This document shows positions 33,339-41,671 of a DNA stretch of 64,000 bases, one piece after another. The position numbers and the translations under genes were made by a program. Within the stretch, counting starts at the first letter, position 1; each line of letters opens with the position of its first letter. Origin of the DNA: Pseudomonas putida. GTDB taxonomy: Bacteria > Pseudomonadota > Gammaproteobacteria > Pseudomonadales > Pseudomonadaceae. The notes below the pieces were generated by a model. That model had not been told where the DNA came from. It ran no database searches and saw nothing but the letters and a program-made list of their open reading frames with translations. The DNA is taken from assembly GCF_028682455.1 (NCBI RefSeq), contig NZ_JANHLD010000003.1, positions 744,001-808,000 on the forward strand, given 5' to 3'.

Positions 33339-34250
33339 ATGCGCCGCTACATCCGCCTGCCCCTGATCGCCCTGGTTGTCAGCCTGATTGCCCTGCTCCT
33401 GCTTGCAGTAGCGGGGCAGCACTATCGTCTTTACGAGCGTGGTTGGTTCAACCTCAAGACCTGGTGGCAACCGGCTGAGCAGAGCATGGGGCTCGATCAA
33501 TACCGTGTCGTCCTCCAGGCCAAGCCCATCGACGGGCTGGATGAAGACATCTCTGCGCTGACCTTCGACCCGGATCGCAACAGCTTGTTCACGGTCACCA
33601 ACAAGCAGCCTGAGTTGATCGAGCTGTCGCTGGACGGGCGCATCCTGCGGCGCATACCGCTGACCGGGTTCGGCGACCCCGAGGCAGTGGAGTATGTAGG
33701 CCTTGGCAGCTACGTGATTACCGATGAGCGCGAGCAGCGCCTGATCCGTGTGCGCCTCGACGACAGCACGCTGTTCCTCGATGCCAACGACTCCGAGCAG
33801 TTGAGCCTGGGCATTGGCTTGAACGGCAACAAGGGTTTTGAAGGGCTGGCCTATGACTCGAAGGGCAAGCGCCTGTTCGTGGCCAAGGAGCGCGACCCGA
33901 TGCTGATCTACGAAGTGCATGGCTTTCCCCATGACAACCCCGAGCAGCCGTATGCCGTACACGTCGTTCAAGACCGCAAGCGTGATTCGCGGTTGTTCGT
34001 GCGTGACCTGTCGAGTTTGCAGTTTGACGAGCGCAGCGGCCACTTGCTGGCCTTGTCGGATGAGTCGCAGCTGGTGCTGGAGCTGGATACCACTGGCAAG
34101 CCGCTGAGCAGCCTGTCGCTACGCAAGGGTTTCCAGGGGCTGGAGAAGAGCGTGCCGCAGGCAGAAGGCATCGCCATGGACGATGCCGGGACCATCTACC
34201 TGGTCAGCGAGCCGAACCTGTTCTACGTGTTCAAGAAGCCGACCGAATGA
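33339..34250 (+). CDS. SdiA-regulated family beta-propeller protein, copy 2
   Basis: A 303-residue paralogue of the preceding gene. It has its own membrane anchor (LPLIALVVSLIALLLLAVAG) and the same propeller landmarks (GLDEDISALTFDPDRNSLFTV, FGDPEAVEYVGLGSYVITDE, GFEGLAYDSKGKRLFVAKE). The end is nearly identical in plan (AEGIAMDDAGTIYLVSEPNL, FYVFKKP). The two proteins differ over most of the sequence, so the duplication is old and both are probably maintained for distinct roles. A large REP palindrome follows the stop. Confidence 0.85.
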   Translation: MRRYIRLPLIALVVSLIALLLLAVAGQHYRLYERGWFNLKTWWQPAEQSMGLDQYRVVLQAKPIDGLDEDISALTFDPDRNSLFTVTNKQPELIELSLDGRILRRIPLTGFGDPEAVEYVGLGSYVITDEREQRLIRVRLDDSTLFLDANDSEQLSLGIGLNGNKGFEGLAYDSKGKRLFVAKERDPMLIYEVHGFPHDNPEQPYAVHVVQDRKRDSRLFVRDLSSLQFDERSGHLLALSDESQLVLELDTTGKPLSSLSLRKGFQGLEKSVPQAEGIAMDDAGTIYLVSEPNLFYVFKKPTE

Positions 34251-34256
34251 CCTGAG

Positions 34257-34302
34257 CGCGGGGCAAGCCCGCTCCTGCCGGCAGGAGCGGGCTTGCCCCG
34301 CG
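34257..34302. repeat. Perfect 46-bp REP palindrome
   Basis: Two 23-base arms (34257-34279 and 34280-34302) are exact inverted copies with no loop, containing CGCGGGGCAAGCCCGCTCCT. It lies between the converging propeller gene and rpiA and can terminate both. Confidence 0.9.
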
Positions 34303-34308
34303 ATGCGT

Positions 34309-34980
34309 TCAGGCCTTGAGGGTTTTCACACCTTCAGCCGTACCCAGCAGCAGCAGGTCTGCCGGCCGCGCTGCGAACAGGCCATTGGTGACCACACCGA
34401 CAATGGCGTTGATCTGGCGTTCCAGTTCCACCGGGTTGGTGATCTGCATGTTGTACACATCGAGGATGATGTTGCCGTTGTCGGTCACCACGCCTTCGCG
34501 GTAGACCGGGTCGCCGCCCAGCTTGACCAGTTGGCGCGCCACATGGCTGCGGGCCATTGGAATCACTTCGACCGGCAGCGGGAAGGCACCGAGTACCGGT
34601 ACCAGCTTGCTGGCGTCGGCGATGCAGATGAAGGTCTTGGCCACGGCGGCGACGATCTTCTCGCGGGTCAGGGCTGCGCCGCCGCCCTTGATCAGGTTCA
34701 GGTGTTCGTCGCTTTCGTCGGCGCCATCGACGTAGAACTCCAGGTCGCTGACGGTGTTCAGTTCATAGACCGGGATGCCGTGGCCCTTCAGGCGTGCGGC
34801 GGTGGCTTCGGAGCTGGCGACCGCGCCGTCGAAGGCAGTCTTGTGTTTGGCCAGGGCGTCGATGAAACAGTTGGCGGTCGAGCCGGTGCCGACGCCGACG
34901 ATGCTCTTGTCGTCGAGCTTGGGCAGAATGAAGTCGACAGCGGCCTGGGCGACAGCCTGTTTGAGTTGGTCCTGGGTCAT
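34309..34980 (-). CDS. rpiA: Ribose-5-phosphate isomerase A
   Basis: Interconverts ribulose 5-phosphate and ribose 5-phosphate in the pentose phosphate pathway. It has 223 residues, counted from MTQDQLKQAV at 34980; the open frame extends upstream to 35148 but that lead is unrelated and crosses the ilvA start. Conserved motifs are GVGTGSTANCFIDAL, the catalytic DGADESDEHLNLIKGGGAAL and TREKIVAAVAKTFI, plus GNIILDVYNMQI. It is divergent from ilvA with 136 bases between starts. Confidence 0.96.
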   Translation of the reverse strand: MTQDQLKQAVAQAAVDFILPKLDDKSIVGVGTGSTANCFIDALAKHKTAFDGAVASSEATAARLKGHGIPVYELNTVSDLEFYVDGADESDEHLNLIKGGGAALTREKIVAAVAKTFICIADASKLVPVLGAFPLPVEVIPMARSHVARQLVKLGGDPVYREGVVTDNGNIILDVYNMQITNPVELERQINAIVGVVTNGLFAARPADLLLLGTAEGVKTLKA

Positions 34981-35116
34981 GCGGGCTCCGAAGCGGGGAG
35001 GAGTATCGTGAAGGCGCGTAGTATAGCGGCTAAAACCGCAGACTTGCTGTGGTCGCCCGACGGGGCGCTGGGGTAGACTCCAAGCCCCCGCCCAACCGCC
35101 CAGTGATGCTTTCCCG

Positions 35117-36631
35117 ATGCTCGAACAGTACGTCAAGAAGATCCTCACCTCGCGCGTTTACGACGTTGCGGTCGAAACCCCGTTGCACACGGCCGGCCAG
35201 TTGAGCAAGCGCCTGGGCAACAACATCCTGCTCAAGCGCGAAGACTTGCAGCCGGTGTTTTCCTTCAAGATTCGTGGCGCCTACAACAAGCTGGCGCAAC
35301 TGACCCCGGAAGAACTGGCCCGTGGCGTGGTCACTGCCTCGGCGGGCAACCACGCCCAAGGCGTGGCGCTGGCGGCGCGGGAACTGGGGATCAAGGCGAC
35401 CATCGTGATGCCCAAGACCACCCCGGAGATCAAGGTCGAAGGCGTGCGCTCGCGCGGCGGCAAGGTGGTGCTGCACGGTGATTCCTTCCCCGATGCGCTG
35501 GCCTATTCGCTCAAGCTGGTCGAGGAAAAGGGCTTCGTTTATATCCACCCTTACGATGATCCGCACACCATTGCCGGGCAGGGCACGGTGGCCATGGAAA
35601 TCCTGCGCCAGCACCCGGGCCAGCTGGATGCGATCTTTGTTCCGGTAGGTGGTGGCGGGCTGATCGCGGGCATTGCCGCCTATGTGAAGTACCTGCGGCC
35701 TGAGATCAAGGTGATCGGCGTCGAGCCGGATGATTCCAACTGCCTGCAGGCGGCCATGGCCGCGGGCGAGCGAGTGGTGCTGCCCCAGGTCGGACTGTTC
35801 GCCGACGGCGTGGCGGTGGCGCAGATCGGCCAGCACACCTTCGACATCTGCAAGCAGTATGTCGATGAGGTGGTGACGGTCAGTACCGATGAAATCTGCG
35901 CGGCAATCAAGGATATCTACGACGATACCCGCTCGATCACCGAACCTGCTGGCGCGCTGGGCGTCGCCGGGATCAAGAAGTACGTCGAGCTCAAGGGCGT
36001 CAGCGGGCAGACCCTGGTGGCCATCGACTCGGGCGCCAACGTCAACTTCGACCGCCTGCGCCATGTGGCCGAGCGGGCCGAGCTGGGGGAAGGTCGCGAA
36101 GCTATCATCGCGGTCACCATCCCCGAGCAGCCGGGCAGCTTCAAGGCGTTCTGCGAAGCCATCGGCAAGCGCCAGATCACCGAATTCAACTACCGTTATC
36201 ACGCCGATGGCGAGGCGCATATTTTCGTCGGTGTGCAGACCCATCCGGACACCGACCCGCGTAGCGCGCTGATCCAGAGCCTGACCGAGCAAGGCTTCCC
36301 GGTGCTTGACCTCACCGATAACGAACTGGCCAAGCTGCATATCCGCCACATGGTCGGTGGCCATGCGGCGCGGGTCAGTGACGAGCTGGTGCTGCGCTTC
36401 GAGTTCCCGGAGCGTCCGGGGGCGCTGTTCAACTTCCTCAACAAGCTGGGCGGTCGCTGGAATATCTCGATGTTCCACTACCGCAACCATGGTGCGGCCG
36501 ATGGTCGCGTGGTAGCTGGCCTGCAGGTTCCGGATGATGAGCGCCACCTGGTGCCGGCAGCCCTGGCCAAGATCGGCTACCCCTATTGGGATGAGACCGA
36601 TAACCCGGCGTACCGATTGTTCCTGGGCTGA
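35117..36631 (+). CDS. ilvA: Biosynthetic threonine dehydratase
   Basis: PLP enzyme of 504 residues that deaminates threonine to 2-oxobutyrate, the first step to isoleucine. The catalytic domain carries the PLP lysine in VFSFKIRGAYNK, the substrate loop ASAGNHAQGVALAA and the phosphate-binding VGGGGLIAGIAAY. Two C-terminal ACT-like regulatory modules (about 330-410 and 425-504, with RPGALFNFLNKLGGRWNIS) mark it as the isoleucine-inhibited form rather than the short catabolic TdcB. It stands opposite rpiA and is followed by a small membrane protein gene. Confidence 0.95.
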   Translation: MLEQYVKKILTSRVYDVAVETPLHTAGQLSKRLGNNILLKREDLQPVFSFKIRGAYNKLAQLTPEELARGVVTASAGNHAQGVALAARELGIKATIVMPKTTPEIKVEGVRSRGGKVVLHGDSFPDALAYSLKLVEEKGFVYIHPYDDPHTIAGQGTVAMEILRQHPGQLDAIFVPVGGGGLIAGIAAYVKYLRPEIKVIGVEPDDSNCLQAAMAAGERVVLPQVGLFADGVAVAQIGQHTFDICKQYVDEVVTVSTDEICAAIKDIYDDTRSITEPAGALGVAGIKKYVELKGVSGQTLVAIDSGANVNFDRLRHVAERAELGEGREAIIAVTIPEQPGSFKAFCEAIGKRQITEFNYRYHADGEAHIFVGVQTHPDTDPRSALIQSLTEQGFPVLDLTDNELAKLHIRHMVGGHAARVSDELVLRFEFPERPGALFNFLNKLGGRWNISMFHYRNHGAADGRVVAGLQVPDDERHLVPAALAKIGYPYWDETDNPAYRLFLG

Positions 36632-36670
36632 GCAGCTAAGCTCAGTTCAGTCTAAAAGGAAGCAAATGAC

Positions 36671-37099
36671 ATGGAACACCTGACCACCCTCAAAGCCCTG
36701 CACGTCCTGGCCACCGTGATTCTGCTGGGCAGTGCCCTGGGCCTGGCGATCTGGACCTGGATCGCGCGACGCAAAGGCGACGCACAGGCTCACACTCGCC
36801 TGATGCAGCGTCCGCTGGTGTTCGTCTGGCTGTTGATGGGCATCAGCTTGGTGAGCATGCCGTTCACGGGGTGGTGGCTGGTGCACCTGATTGGCTGGCC
36901 GCTGGGGCAGACCTGGTTGCTGGGCTCCAGCGTGATCTACACCTTCGCTGCTTTGAGCTGGTTCTGGTTGCTGGCGCGGGTTAGTCGCTGGCGTACGGCG
37001 CCGAGCGCAGGTAATCCGAAGTTCACCCTGGCGCTGGCGGTGTTCAGTGGGGTGTGTTTTATCGCTATCGCAGGGTTGATGGGCGCAAAGCCGGTCTGA
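36671..37099 (+). CDS. DUF2269 family integral membrane protein
   Basis: A 142-residue inner-membrane protein with four predicted helices (LHVLATVILLGSALGLAIWT, PLVFVWLLMGISLVSMPF, WLLGSSVIYTFAALSWFWLL, FTLALAVFSGVCFIAIAG). The opening LKALHVLATVILLGSALG with its conserved His and the length fit DUF2269. Relatives are sometimes linked to cytochrome or redox partners, but no function is established. An AAGGAAG ribosome site (36656-36662) supports the ATG. A REP hairpin ends the unit. Confidence 0.8.
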   Translation: MEHLTTLKALHVLATVILLGSALGLAIWTWIARRKGDAQAHTRLMQRPLVFVWLLMGISLVSMPFTGWWLVHLIGWPLGQTWLLGSSVIYTFAALSWFWLLARVSRWRTAPSAGNPKFTLALAVFSGVCFIAIAGLMGAKPV

Positions 37100-37110
37100 C
37101 TCATATGCAT

Positions 37111-37155
37111 CGCGGGGCAAGCCCTCTCCTACGATAGGAGCGGGCTTGCCCCGCG
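37111..37155. repeat. REP palindrome between converging genes
   Basis: CGCGGGGCAAGCCCTCTCCT faces AGGAGCGGGCTTGCCCCGCG around the short loop ACGAT, with one mismatch in the arms, after DUF2269 and before the HAD gene. Confidence 0.82.
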
Positions 37156-37167
37156 CAACGCTTCACA

Positions 37168-37824
37168 TCAGTCGCGCAGGCTGATCACCGGCCAGCCGCG
37201 TTTCTCGGCCTCGGCACGCAGGTTAGGGTCAGGATCGACCGCAACCGGGTTGGCCACCTGCTCCAGCAGCGGCAGGTCGTTCATCGAGTCGCTGTAGAAG
37301 TAGCTGCCTTCCAGGTTGTAGCCATTATCTTCCAGCCAGCGGTTCAGGCGCGTCACCTTGCCTTCACGGAAGCACGGTACATCTGTGCTGCGTCCGGTGT
37401 AGCGGCCGTCGACCATCTCGCATTCGGTGGCCAGCAGGGTCTCGACGTCCAGGCGCTTGGCAATCGGGCCGGTAATGAAACGGTTGGTGGCGGTGATGAT
37501 CACCAGTTTGTCGCCAGCGTCGCGGTGCTTCTTCAGCAAGGCCAGAGCCTTGGGCTGAACGATCGGTTCGACGCAGTCACGCATGAAATCGCGATGCCAT
37601 TCGTCGAGTTGCGCCATTTCGGTCGCCGCCAGGATCTCCAGGCTGAAGTTCAGGTAGGCATCCAGGTCCAGCTTGCCGGCCAGGTAGTCCTGGTAGAAGG
37701 CATCGTTGCGGTTCTGGTACTCCACCGGGTCGAGAATCCCGCGGGCGCAGAGGTAGTCGCCCCAGGCGTGATCGCTGTCGCCGCCGAGGAGGGTATTGTC
37801 CAGATCGAATAAAGCCAGGCGCAT
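37168..37824 (-). CDS. HAD-IB phosphatase, probable histidinol-phosphatase
   Basis: A 218-residue HAD hydrolase of subfamily IB (SerB/CicA-like). The catalytic DxDxT motif is at the very start (MRLALFDLDNTLLGGDSD), motif II is in VIITATNRFITGPIA, and motif III/IV in YFYSDSMNDLPLLE. The start was moved to 37824 so the motif begins at residue 5. I recall that its P. aeruginosa counterpart (PA0335, same position before rppH) was shown to be the missing histidinol-phosphate phosphatase of histidine synthesis. If so, this gene supplies that step outside any his operon. It is divergent from rppH. Confidence 0.8.
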   Translation of the reverse strand: MRLALFDLDNTLLGGDSDHAWGDYLCARGILDPVEYQNRNDAFYQDYLAGKLDLDAYLNFSLEILAATEMAQLDEWHRDFMRDCVEPIVQPKALALLKKHRDAGDKLVIITATNRFITGPIAKRLDVETLLATECEMVDGRYTGRSTDVPCFREGKVTRLNRWLEDNGYNLEGSYFYSDSMNDLPLLEQVANPVAVDPDPNLRAEAEKRGWPVISLRD

Positions 37825-37846
37825 TGAAGTCACTCGCATAACATCT

Positions 37847-37874
37847 GAAAAGTCCCACAGAATACGGACTTTTC
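37847..37874. promoter_or_regulatory. Inverted repeat between the HAD phosphatase and rppH
   Basis: GAAAAGTCC (37847-37855) and GGACTTTTC (37866-37874) form a perfect 9-bp inverted repeat with a 10-base spacer, 23 bases before the HAD gene start and 91 before rppH. It could be an operator or a 5' UTR hairpin. No T-run follows. Confidence 0.5.
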
Positions 37875-37964
37875 ACAACGATGCACATAAGGTAAACAGG
37901 CGCGTTGCTGGCCTTGTGACCTTTGTGGAACAATGCCGTGACATGCGTTTGCGAGGTTGCTGCC

Positions 37965-38444
37965 GTGATCGACCCCGATGGTTTTCGCCCCAATGTCGGG
38001 ATCATTCTGACGAATGATCTTGGGCAGGTGCTATGGGCTCGACGGATCAACCAGGATGCCTGGCAGTTTCCCCAGGGTGGGATCAATCCTGAAGAAACGC
38101 CGGAAGATGCCCTGTACCGCGAGCTGAACGAAGAAGTGGGGCTTGAGCGGGATGATGTTGAAATTCTTGCCTGCACCCGCGGCTGGTTGCGTTATCGTTT
38201 ACCCCAACGTCTGGTCCGCACCCACAGCCAACCGCTGTGCATCGGCCAGAAGCAAAAATGGTTTCTCCTGCGCCTGGTCTCCAACGAGCAGCGGGTGCGG
38301 ATGGATCTGACCGGGAAACCGGAGTTCGATGGCTGGCGTTGGGTCAGTTATTGGTATCCGCTGGGCCAGGTGGTGACATTCAAGCGCGAGGTTTACCGCC
38401 GCGCTCTCAAAGAGCTTGCCCCGCGCCTGCTGGCGCGCGACTGA
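37965..38444 (+). CDS. rppH: RNA 5'-pyrophosphohydrolase
   Basis: This Nudix enzyme removes pyrophosphate from 5'-triphosphate mRNA and so triggers RNase E decay. It has 159 residues from a GTG start at 37965 (VIDPDGFRPNVGIIL) with GAGG upstream; the ATG at 37923 gives an unrelated lead. The Nudix box GGINPEETPEDALYRELNEE-VGL is complete, and WARRINQDAWQFPQGG and the aromatic end (FDGWRWVSYWYPLGQVV) are RppH-specific. ptsP follows after 22 bases, a conserved pairing. Confidence 0.95.
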   Translation: MIDPDGFRPNVGIILTNDLGQVLWARRINQDAWQFPQGGINPEETPEDALYRELNEEVGLERDDVEILACTRGWLRYRLPQRLVRTHSQPLCIGQKQKWFLLRLVSNEQRVRMDLTGKPEFDGWRWVSYWYPLGQVVTFKREVYRRALKELAPRLLARD

Positions 38445-38466
38445 CGACGGAGTTCGACCCCGAGCC

Positions 38467-40746
38467 ATGCTCAATACGCTGCGCAAGATCGTCCAGGAAG
38501 TTAACTCCGCCAAGGATCTCAAGACGGCGTTGGGGATCATTGTGTTGCGCGTCAAAGAGGCCATGGGCAGTCAGGTGTGCTCCGTCTACCTGCTGGATCC
38601 GGAATCCAACCGTTTCGTGCTGATGGCCACCGAGGGCTTGAACAAGCGCTCGATCGGCAAGGTCAGCATGGCACCCAACGAGGGCCTGGTCGGCCTGGTC
38701 GGCACCCGCGAAGAGCCGCTGAACCTGGAACACGCCGCCGACCACCCGCGTTATCGCTACTTCGCCGAAACCGGTGAAGAGCGTTTCGCCTCCTTCCTCG
38801 GTGCACCGATCATCCACCACCGGCGTGTGGTCGGGGTCCTGGTTATCCAGCAAAAGGAGCGTCGCCAGTTCGACGAGGGCGAAGAAGCCTTCCTGGTGAC
38901 CATGAGCGCCCAGCTCGCCGGTGTTATCGCGCATGCCGAGGCCACGGGTTCGATCCGTGGCCTCGGTCGTCAGGGCAAGGGTATCCAGGAAGCCAAGTTC
39001 GTCGGTGTACCAGGTTCGCCCGGCGCGGCGGTGGGCAAGGCGGTGGTCATGCTGCCCCCGGCCGACCTCGATGTGGTGCCCGACAAGACTGTCGAAGACA
39101 TCGACGCTGAACTGCAGCTTTTCAACAATGCCCTTGAAGGGGTGCGCGAAGACATGCGCAACCTCTCTGCCAAGCTTGCCAACCAGCTGCGCCCGGAAGA
39201 GCGCGCGTTGTTCGACGTCTACCTGATGATGCTCGACGACGCGGCCCTGGGCGGCGAAGTGGTACAGGTGATCAAGACCGGCCAGTGGGCCCAGGGCGCC
39301 CTGCGCCAGGTGGTGGGCGAGCACGTCAATCGCTTCGAGCTGATGGACGACGCCTACCTGCGTGAGAGGGCCTCCGACGTGAAGGATCTGGGCCGGCGTC
39401 TGCTGGCCTACCTGCAAGAGGCAAGGCAGCAGACGTTGGTCTATCCCGACAACACCATCCTGATCAGCGAAGAGCTGACCCCGGCCATGCTCGGCGAAGT
39501 GCCGGAAGGCAAGCTGGTGGGGCTGGTGTCGGTACTGGGTTCGGGCAACTCCCACGTTGCGATCCTCGCCCGCGCCATGGGTATTCCCACCGTCATGGGC
39601 CTGGTCGACCTGCCGTATTCGAAGGTCGATGGCATCGACATGATCGTCGATGGCTACAAGGGTGATGTCTACACCAACCCCAGCGACGTGCTGCGCAAGC
39701 AGTATGCCGAGGTGGTCGAAGAAGAGCGTCAGCTGGCCCAGGGGCTCGATGCCCTGCGCGAACTGCCGTGCATCACCCTCGATGGCCACCGCATGCCGCT
39801 ATGGGTCAACACCGGGCTGCTCGCCGATGTGGCCCGCGCACAGCAGCGCGGCGCCGAAGGGGTGGGGCTGTACCGCACCGAAGTGCCGTTCATGATCAAC
39901 CAGCGTTTCCCCAGCGAAAAGGAACAGCTGGCGATCTACCGCGAGCAACTGGCGGCCTTCCACCCGTTGCCGGTGACCATGCGCAGCCTGGACATCGGCG
40001 GTGACAAGGCGCTGTCGTATTTCCCCATCAAGGAAGACAACCCCTTCCTGGGCTGGCGCGGTATCCGCGTTACCCTCGATCATCCGGAAATCTTCCTGGT
40101 GCAGACCCGCGCCATGCTCAAGGCCAGTGAAGGCCTGAACAACCTGCGCATTCTGCTGCCGATGATTTCCGGTATCCACGAGCTCGAAGAAGCCCTGCAC
40201 CTGATCCACCGTGCCTGGGGCGAGGTGCGCGACGAGGGCACCGACGTGCCGATGCCGCCGGTGGGTGTGATGATCGAGATCCCGGCAGCGGTGTACCAGA
40301 CCCGCGAGCTGGCGCGCCAGGTGGACTTCCTGTCGGTCGGCTCCAACGACCTGACCCAGTACCTGTTGGCGGTCGACCGCAACAACCCGCGGGTCGCCGA
40401 CCTCTACGACTACTTGCACCCGGCGGTGCTGCAGGCTTTGCAGAACGTGGTGCGTGATGCCCATGCCGAAGGCAAGCCGGTCAGTATCTGCGGCGAAATG
40501 GCGGGCGATCCGGCGGCGGCGGTGCTGTTGATGGCGATGGGTTTCGACAGCCTGTCGATGAACGCCACCAACCTGCCGAAGGTGAAATGGATGCTGCGCC
40601 AGGTGAGCCTGAGCAAGTCCCAGGAGTTGCTGGCCCAGGCGATGGGTATCGACAACCCGCAAGTTATCCACAGCTCGCTGCAGCTGGCCCTGAAGAACCT
40701 GGGGCTGGCGCGCATGATCAATCCAGGGTCGTCCAAGACCTTGTGA
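38467..40746 (+). CDS. ptsP: Phosphoenolpyruvate-protein phosphotransferase of the nitrogen PTS (EI-Ntr)
   Basis: EI-Ntr takes phosphate from PEP and passes it to NPr and EIIA-Ntr, a regulatory chain that responds to nitrogen and potassium status. The 759-residue protein has an N-terminal GAF domain (about 15-155) that senses glutamine/2-oxoglutarate in relatives. The phospho-His domain follows (GSGNSHVAILARAMGIPTVM), then the PEP-binding barrel (MRSLDIGGDKALSYFP, SVGSNDLTQYLLAVDRNN) and CGEMAGDPAAA near the end. The start at 38467 (MLNTLRKIVQEV) replaces the in-frame ATG at 38416 inside rppH. A hairpin follows. Confidence 0.95.
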   Translation: MLNTLRKIVQEVNSAKDLKTALGIIVLRVKEAMGSQVCSVYLLDPESNRFVLMATEGLNKRSIGKVSMAPNEGLVGLVGTREEPLNLEHAADHPRYRYFAETGEERFASFLGAPIIHHRRVVGVLVIQQKERRQFDEGEEAFLVTMSAQLAGVIAHAEATGSIRGLGRQGKGIQEAKFVGVPGSPGAAVGKAVVMLPPADLDVVPDKTVEDIDAELQLFNNALEGVREDMRNLSAKLANQLRPEERALFDVYLMMLDDAALGGEVVQVIKTGQWAQGALRQVVGEHVNRFELMDDAYLRERASDVKDLGRRLLAYLQEARQQTLVYPDNTILISEELTPAMLGEVPEGKLVGLVSVLGSGNSHVAILARAMGIPTVMGLVDLPYSKVDGIDMIVDGYKGDVYTNPSDVLRKQYAEVVEEERQLAQGLDALRELPCITLDGHRMPLWVNTGLLADVARAQQRGAEGVGLYRTEVPFMINQRFPSEKEQLAIYREQLAAFHPLPVTMRSLDIGGDKALSYFPIKEDNPFLGWRGIRVTLDHPEIFLVQTRAMLKASEGLNNLRILLPMISGIHELEEALHLIHRAWGEVRDEGTDVPMPPVGVMIEIPAAVYQTRELARQVDFLSVGSNDLTQYLLAVDRNNPRVADLYDYLHPAVLQALQNVVRDAHAEGKPVSICGEMAGDPAAAVLLMAMGFDSLSMNATNLPKVKWMLRQVSLSKSQELLAQAMGIDNPQVIHSSLQLALKNLGLARMINPGSSKTL

Positions 40747-40792
40747 CATCGCGGGGCATGTAGCCATGCTCGGTGGGAGATGCCCCGCGATG
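40747..40792. repeat. Hairpin between ptsP and the converging NRDE gene
   Basis: CATCGCGGGGCAT (40747-40759) pairs perfectly with ATGCCCCGCGATG (40780-40792). It is REP-like and likely terminates both genes. Confidence 0.82.
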
Positions 40793-40794
40793 CG

Positions 40795-41541
40795 TCAGAC
40801 CTGCAAGTCCACCTCGCCCAGATGCCCCCCGAACGGCCCGAAGCTGCGCTCGACCAGGCGCCGCCGGCCATCCGCCTCGACAATCAGCACGGTACTGGCC
40901 CGCGTGCCGTAGTTCTGGCTGGCAATGAACACGCTCGACAACAAACGCTCGGTACTCATCCCGACGCCGGTTTCCGGCAGTTCGCTGTCCGCCGCCTGCT
41001 GGTTGTCCCCCAACAAGTCCAGTAGCTGTGCAGGCTGGGGGTCGGCCAGGTGCTGCTGCAAGCCTGCCCGTGCCTTGACCAGCTTCGGCCACGGCGTATC
41101 CAGGCCGGCATTGGAGAGCCCGTATACGCCCTCGCTCAGTAGCTGCGGCGCTGCCCCGCGGGCATTCAGGTACCCCAGCTGCCCGCTATCGCCCACCAGC
41201 AGGTTGAACCCCGAATAGTGCTGGCTGCGGCTGGCCACCTGGTCCAGGTAGGCCTCGACCCCTACTTCACCACGCAAGAACGCCGCCACCAGCTCACCCC
41301 GTGTGCGGGCGCCCTGGGCTTGCTGCGGGTCGCGGATGTTGGTCAGGGCGGCGAAACGACCTGCCGGACCCACGCCCAGCCAGGTGCCCCCGGCCTCCAG
41401 GTCCCGTCCGGCATAGACGCCGGGTGCGTCGTCCCAGGCTTCGAGCACGCGGCTGGGACGGGCGTAGAACTCATCGCGGTTGGCCGCGACGATCAACGGC
41501 TGGGGATGTCCGGGCCGCCAGGCGAAAACGATCAGACACAT
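40795..41541 (-). CDS. NRDE-family protein (TANGO2-like)
   Basis: A 248-residue protein of the NRDE/TANGO2 family, beginning MCLIVFAWRP, so Cys2 could become an N-terminal nucleophile after Met removal. The name-giving NRDE is in VAANRDEFYARPS, followed by AGRDLEAGGTWLGVG and FAALTNIRDP. The start at 41541 is nine codons inside the open frame and restores the conserved MCLI end. The human relative is tied to haem/lipid homeostasis; the bacterial role is not established. It is divergent from the TSUP exporter gene. Confidence 0.88.
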   Translation of the reverse strand: MCLIVFAWRPGHPQPLIVAANRDEFYARPSRVLEAWDDAPGVYAGRDLEAGGTWLGVGPAGRFAALTNIRDPQQAQGARTRGELVAAFLRGEVGVEAYLDQVASRSQHYSGFNLLVGDSGQLGYLNARGAAPQLLSEGVYGLSNAGLDTPWPKLVKARAGLQQHLADPQPAQLLDLLGDNQQAADSELPETGVGMSTERLLSSVFIASQNYGTRASTVLIVEADGRRRLVERSFGPFGGHLGEVDLQV

Positions 41542-41671
41542 AGGTGGTCCTCTGTGTTTTTTCCCCACTCTACCGATAGCGTCCGCGCTGTTCCATCGAC
41601 TTCACGTGTCTTCACTAGAGCCTTGGGCCTACCTTCCGTTACCATGCCGGACTGAATTTACGGGGGCGACA

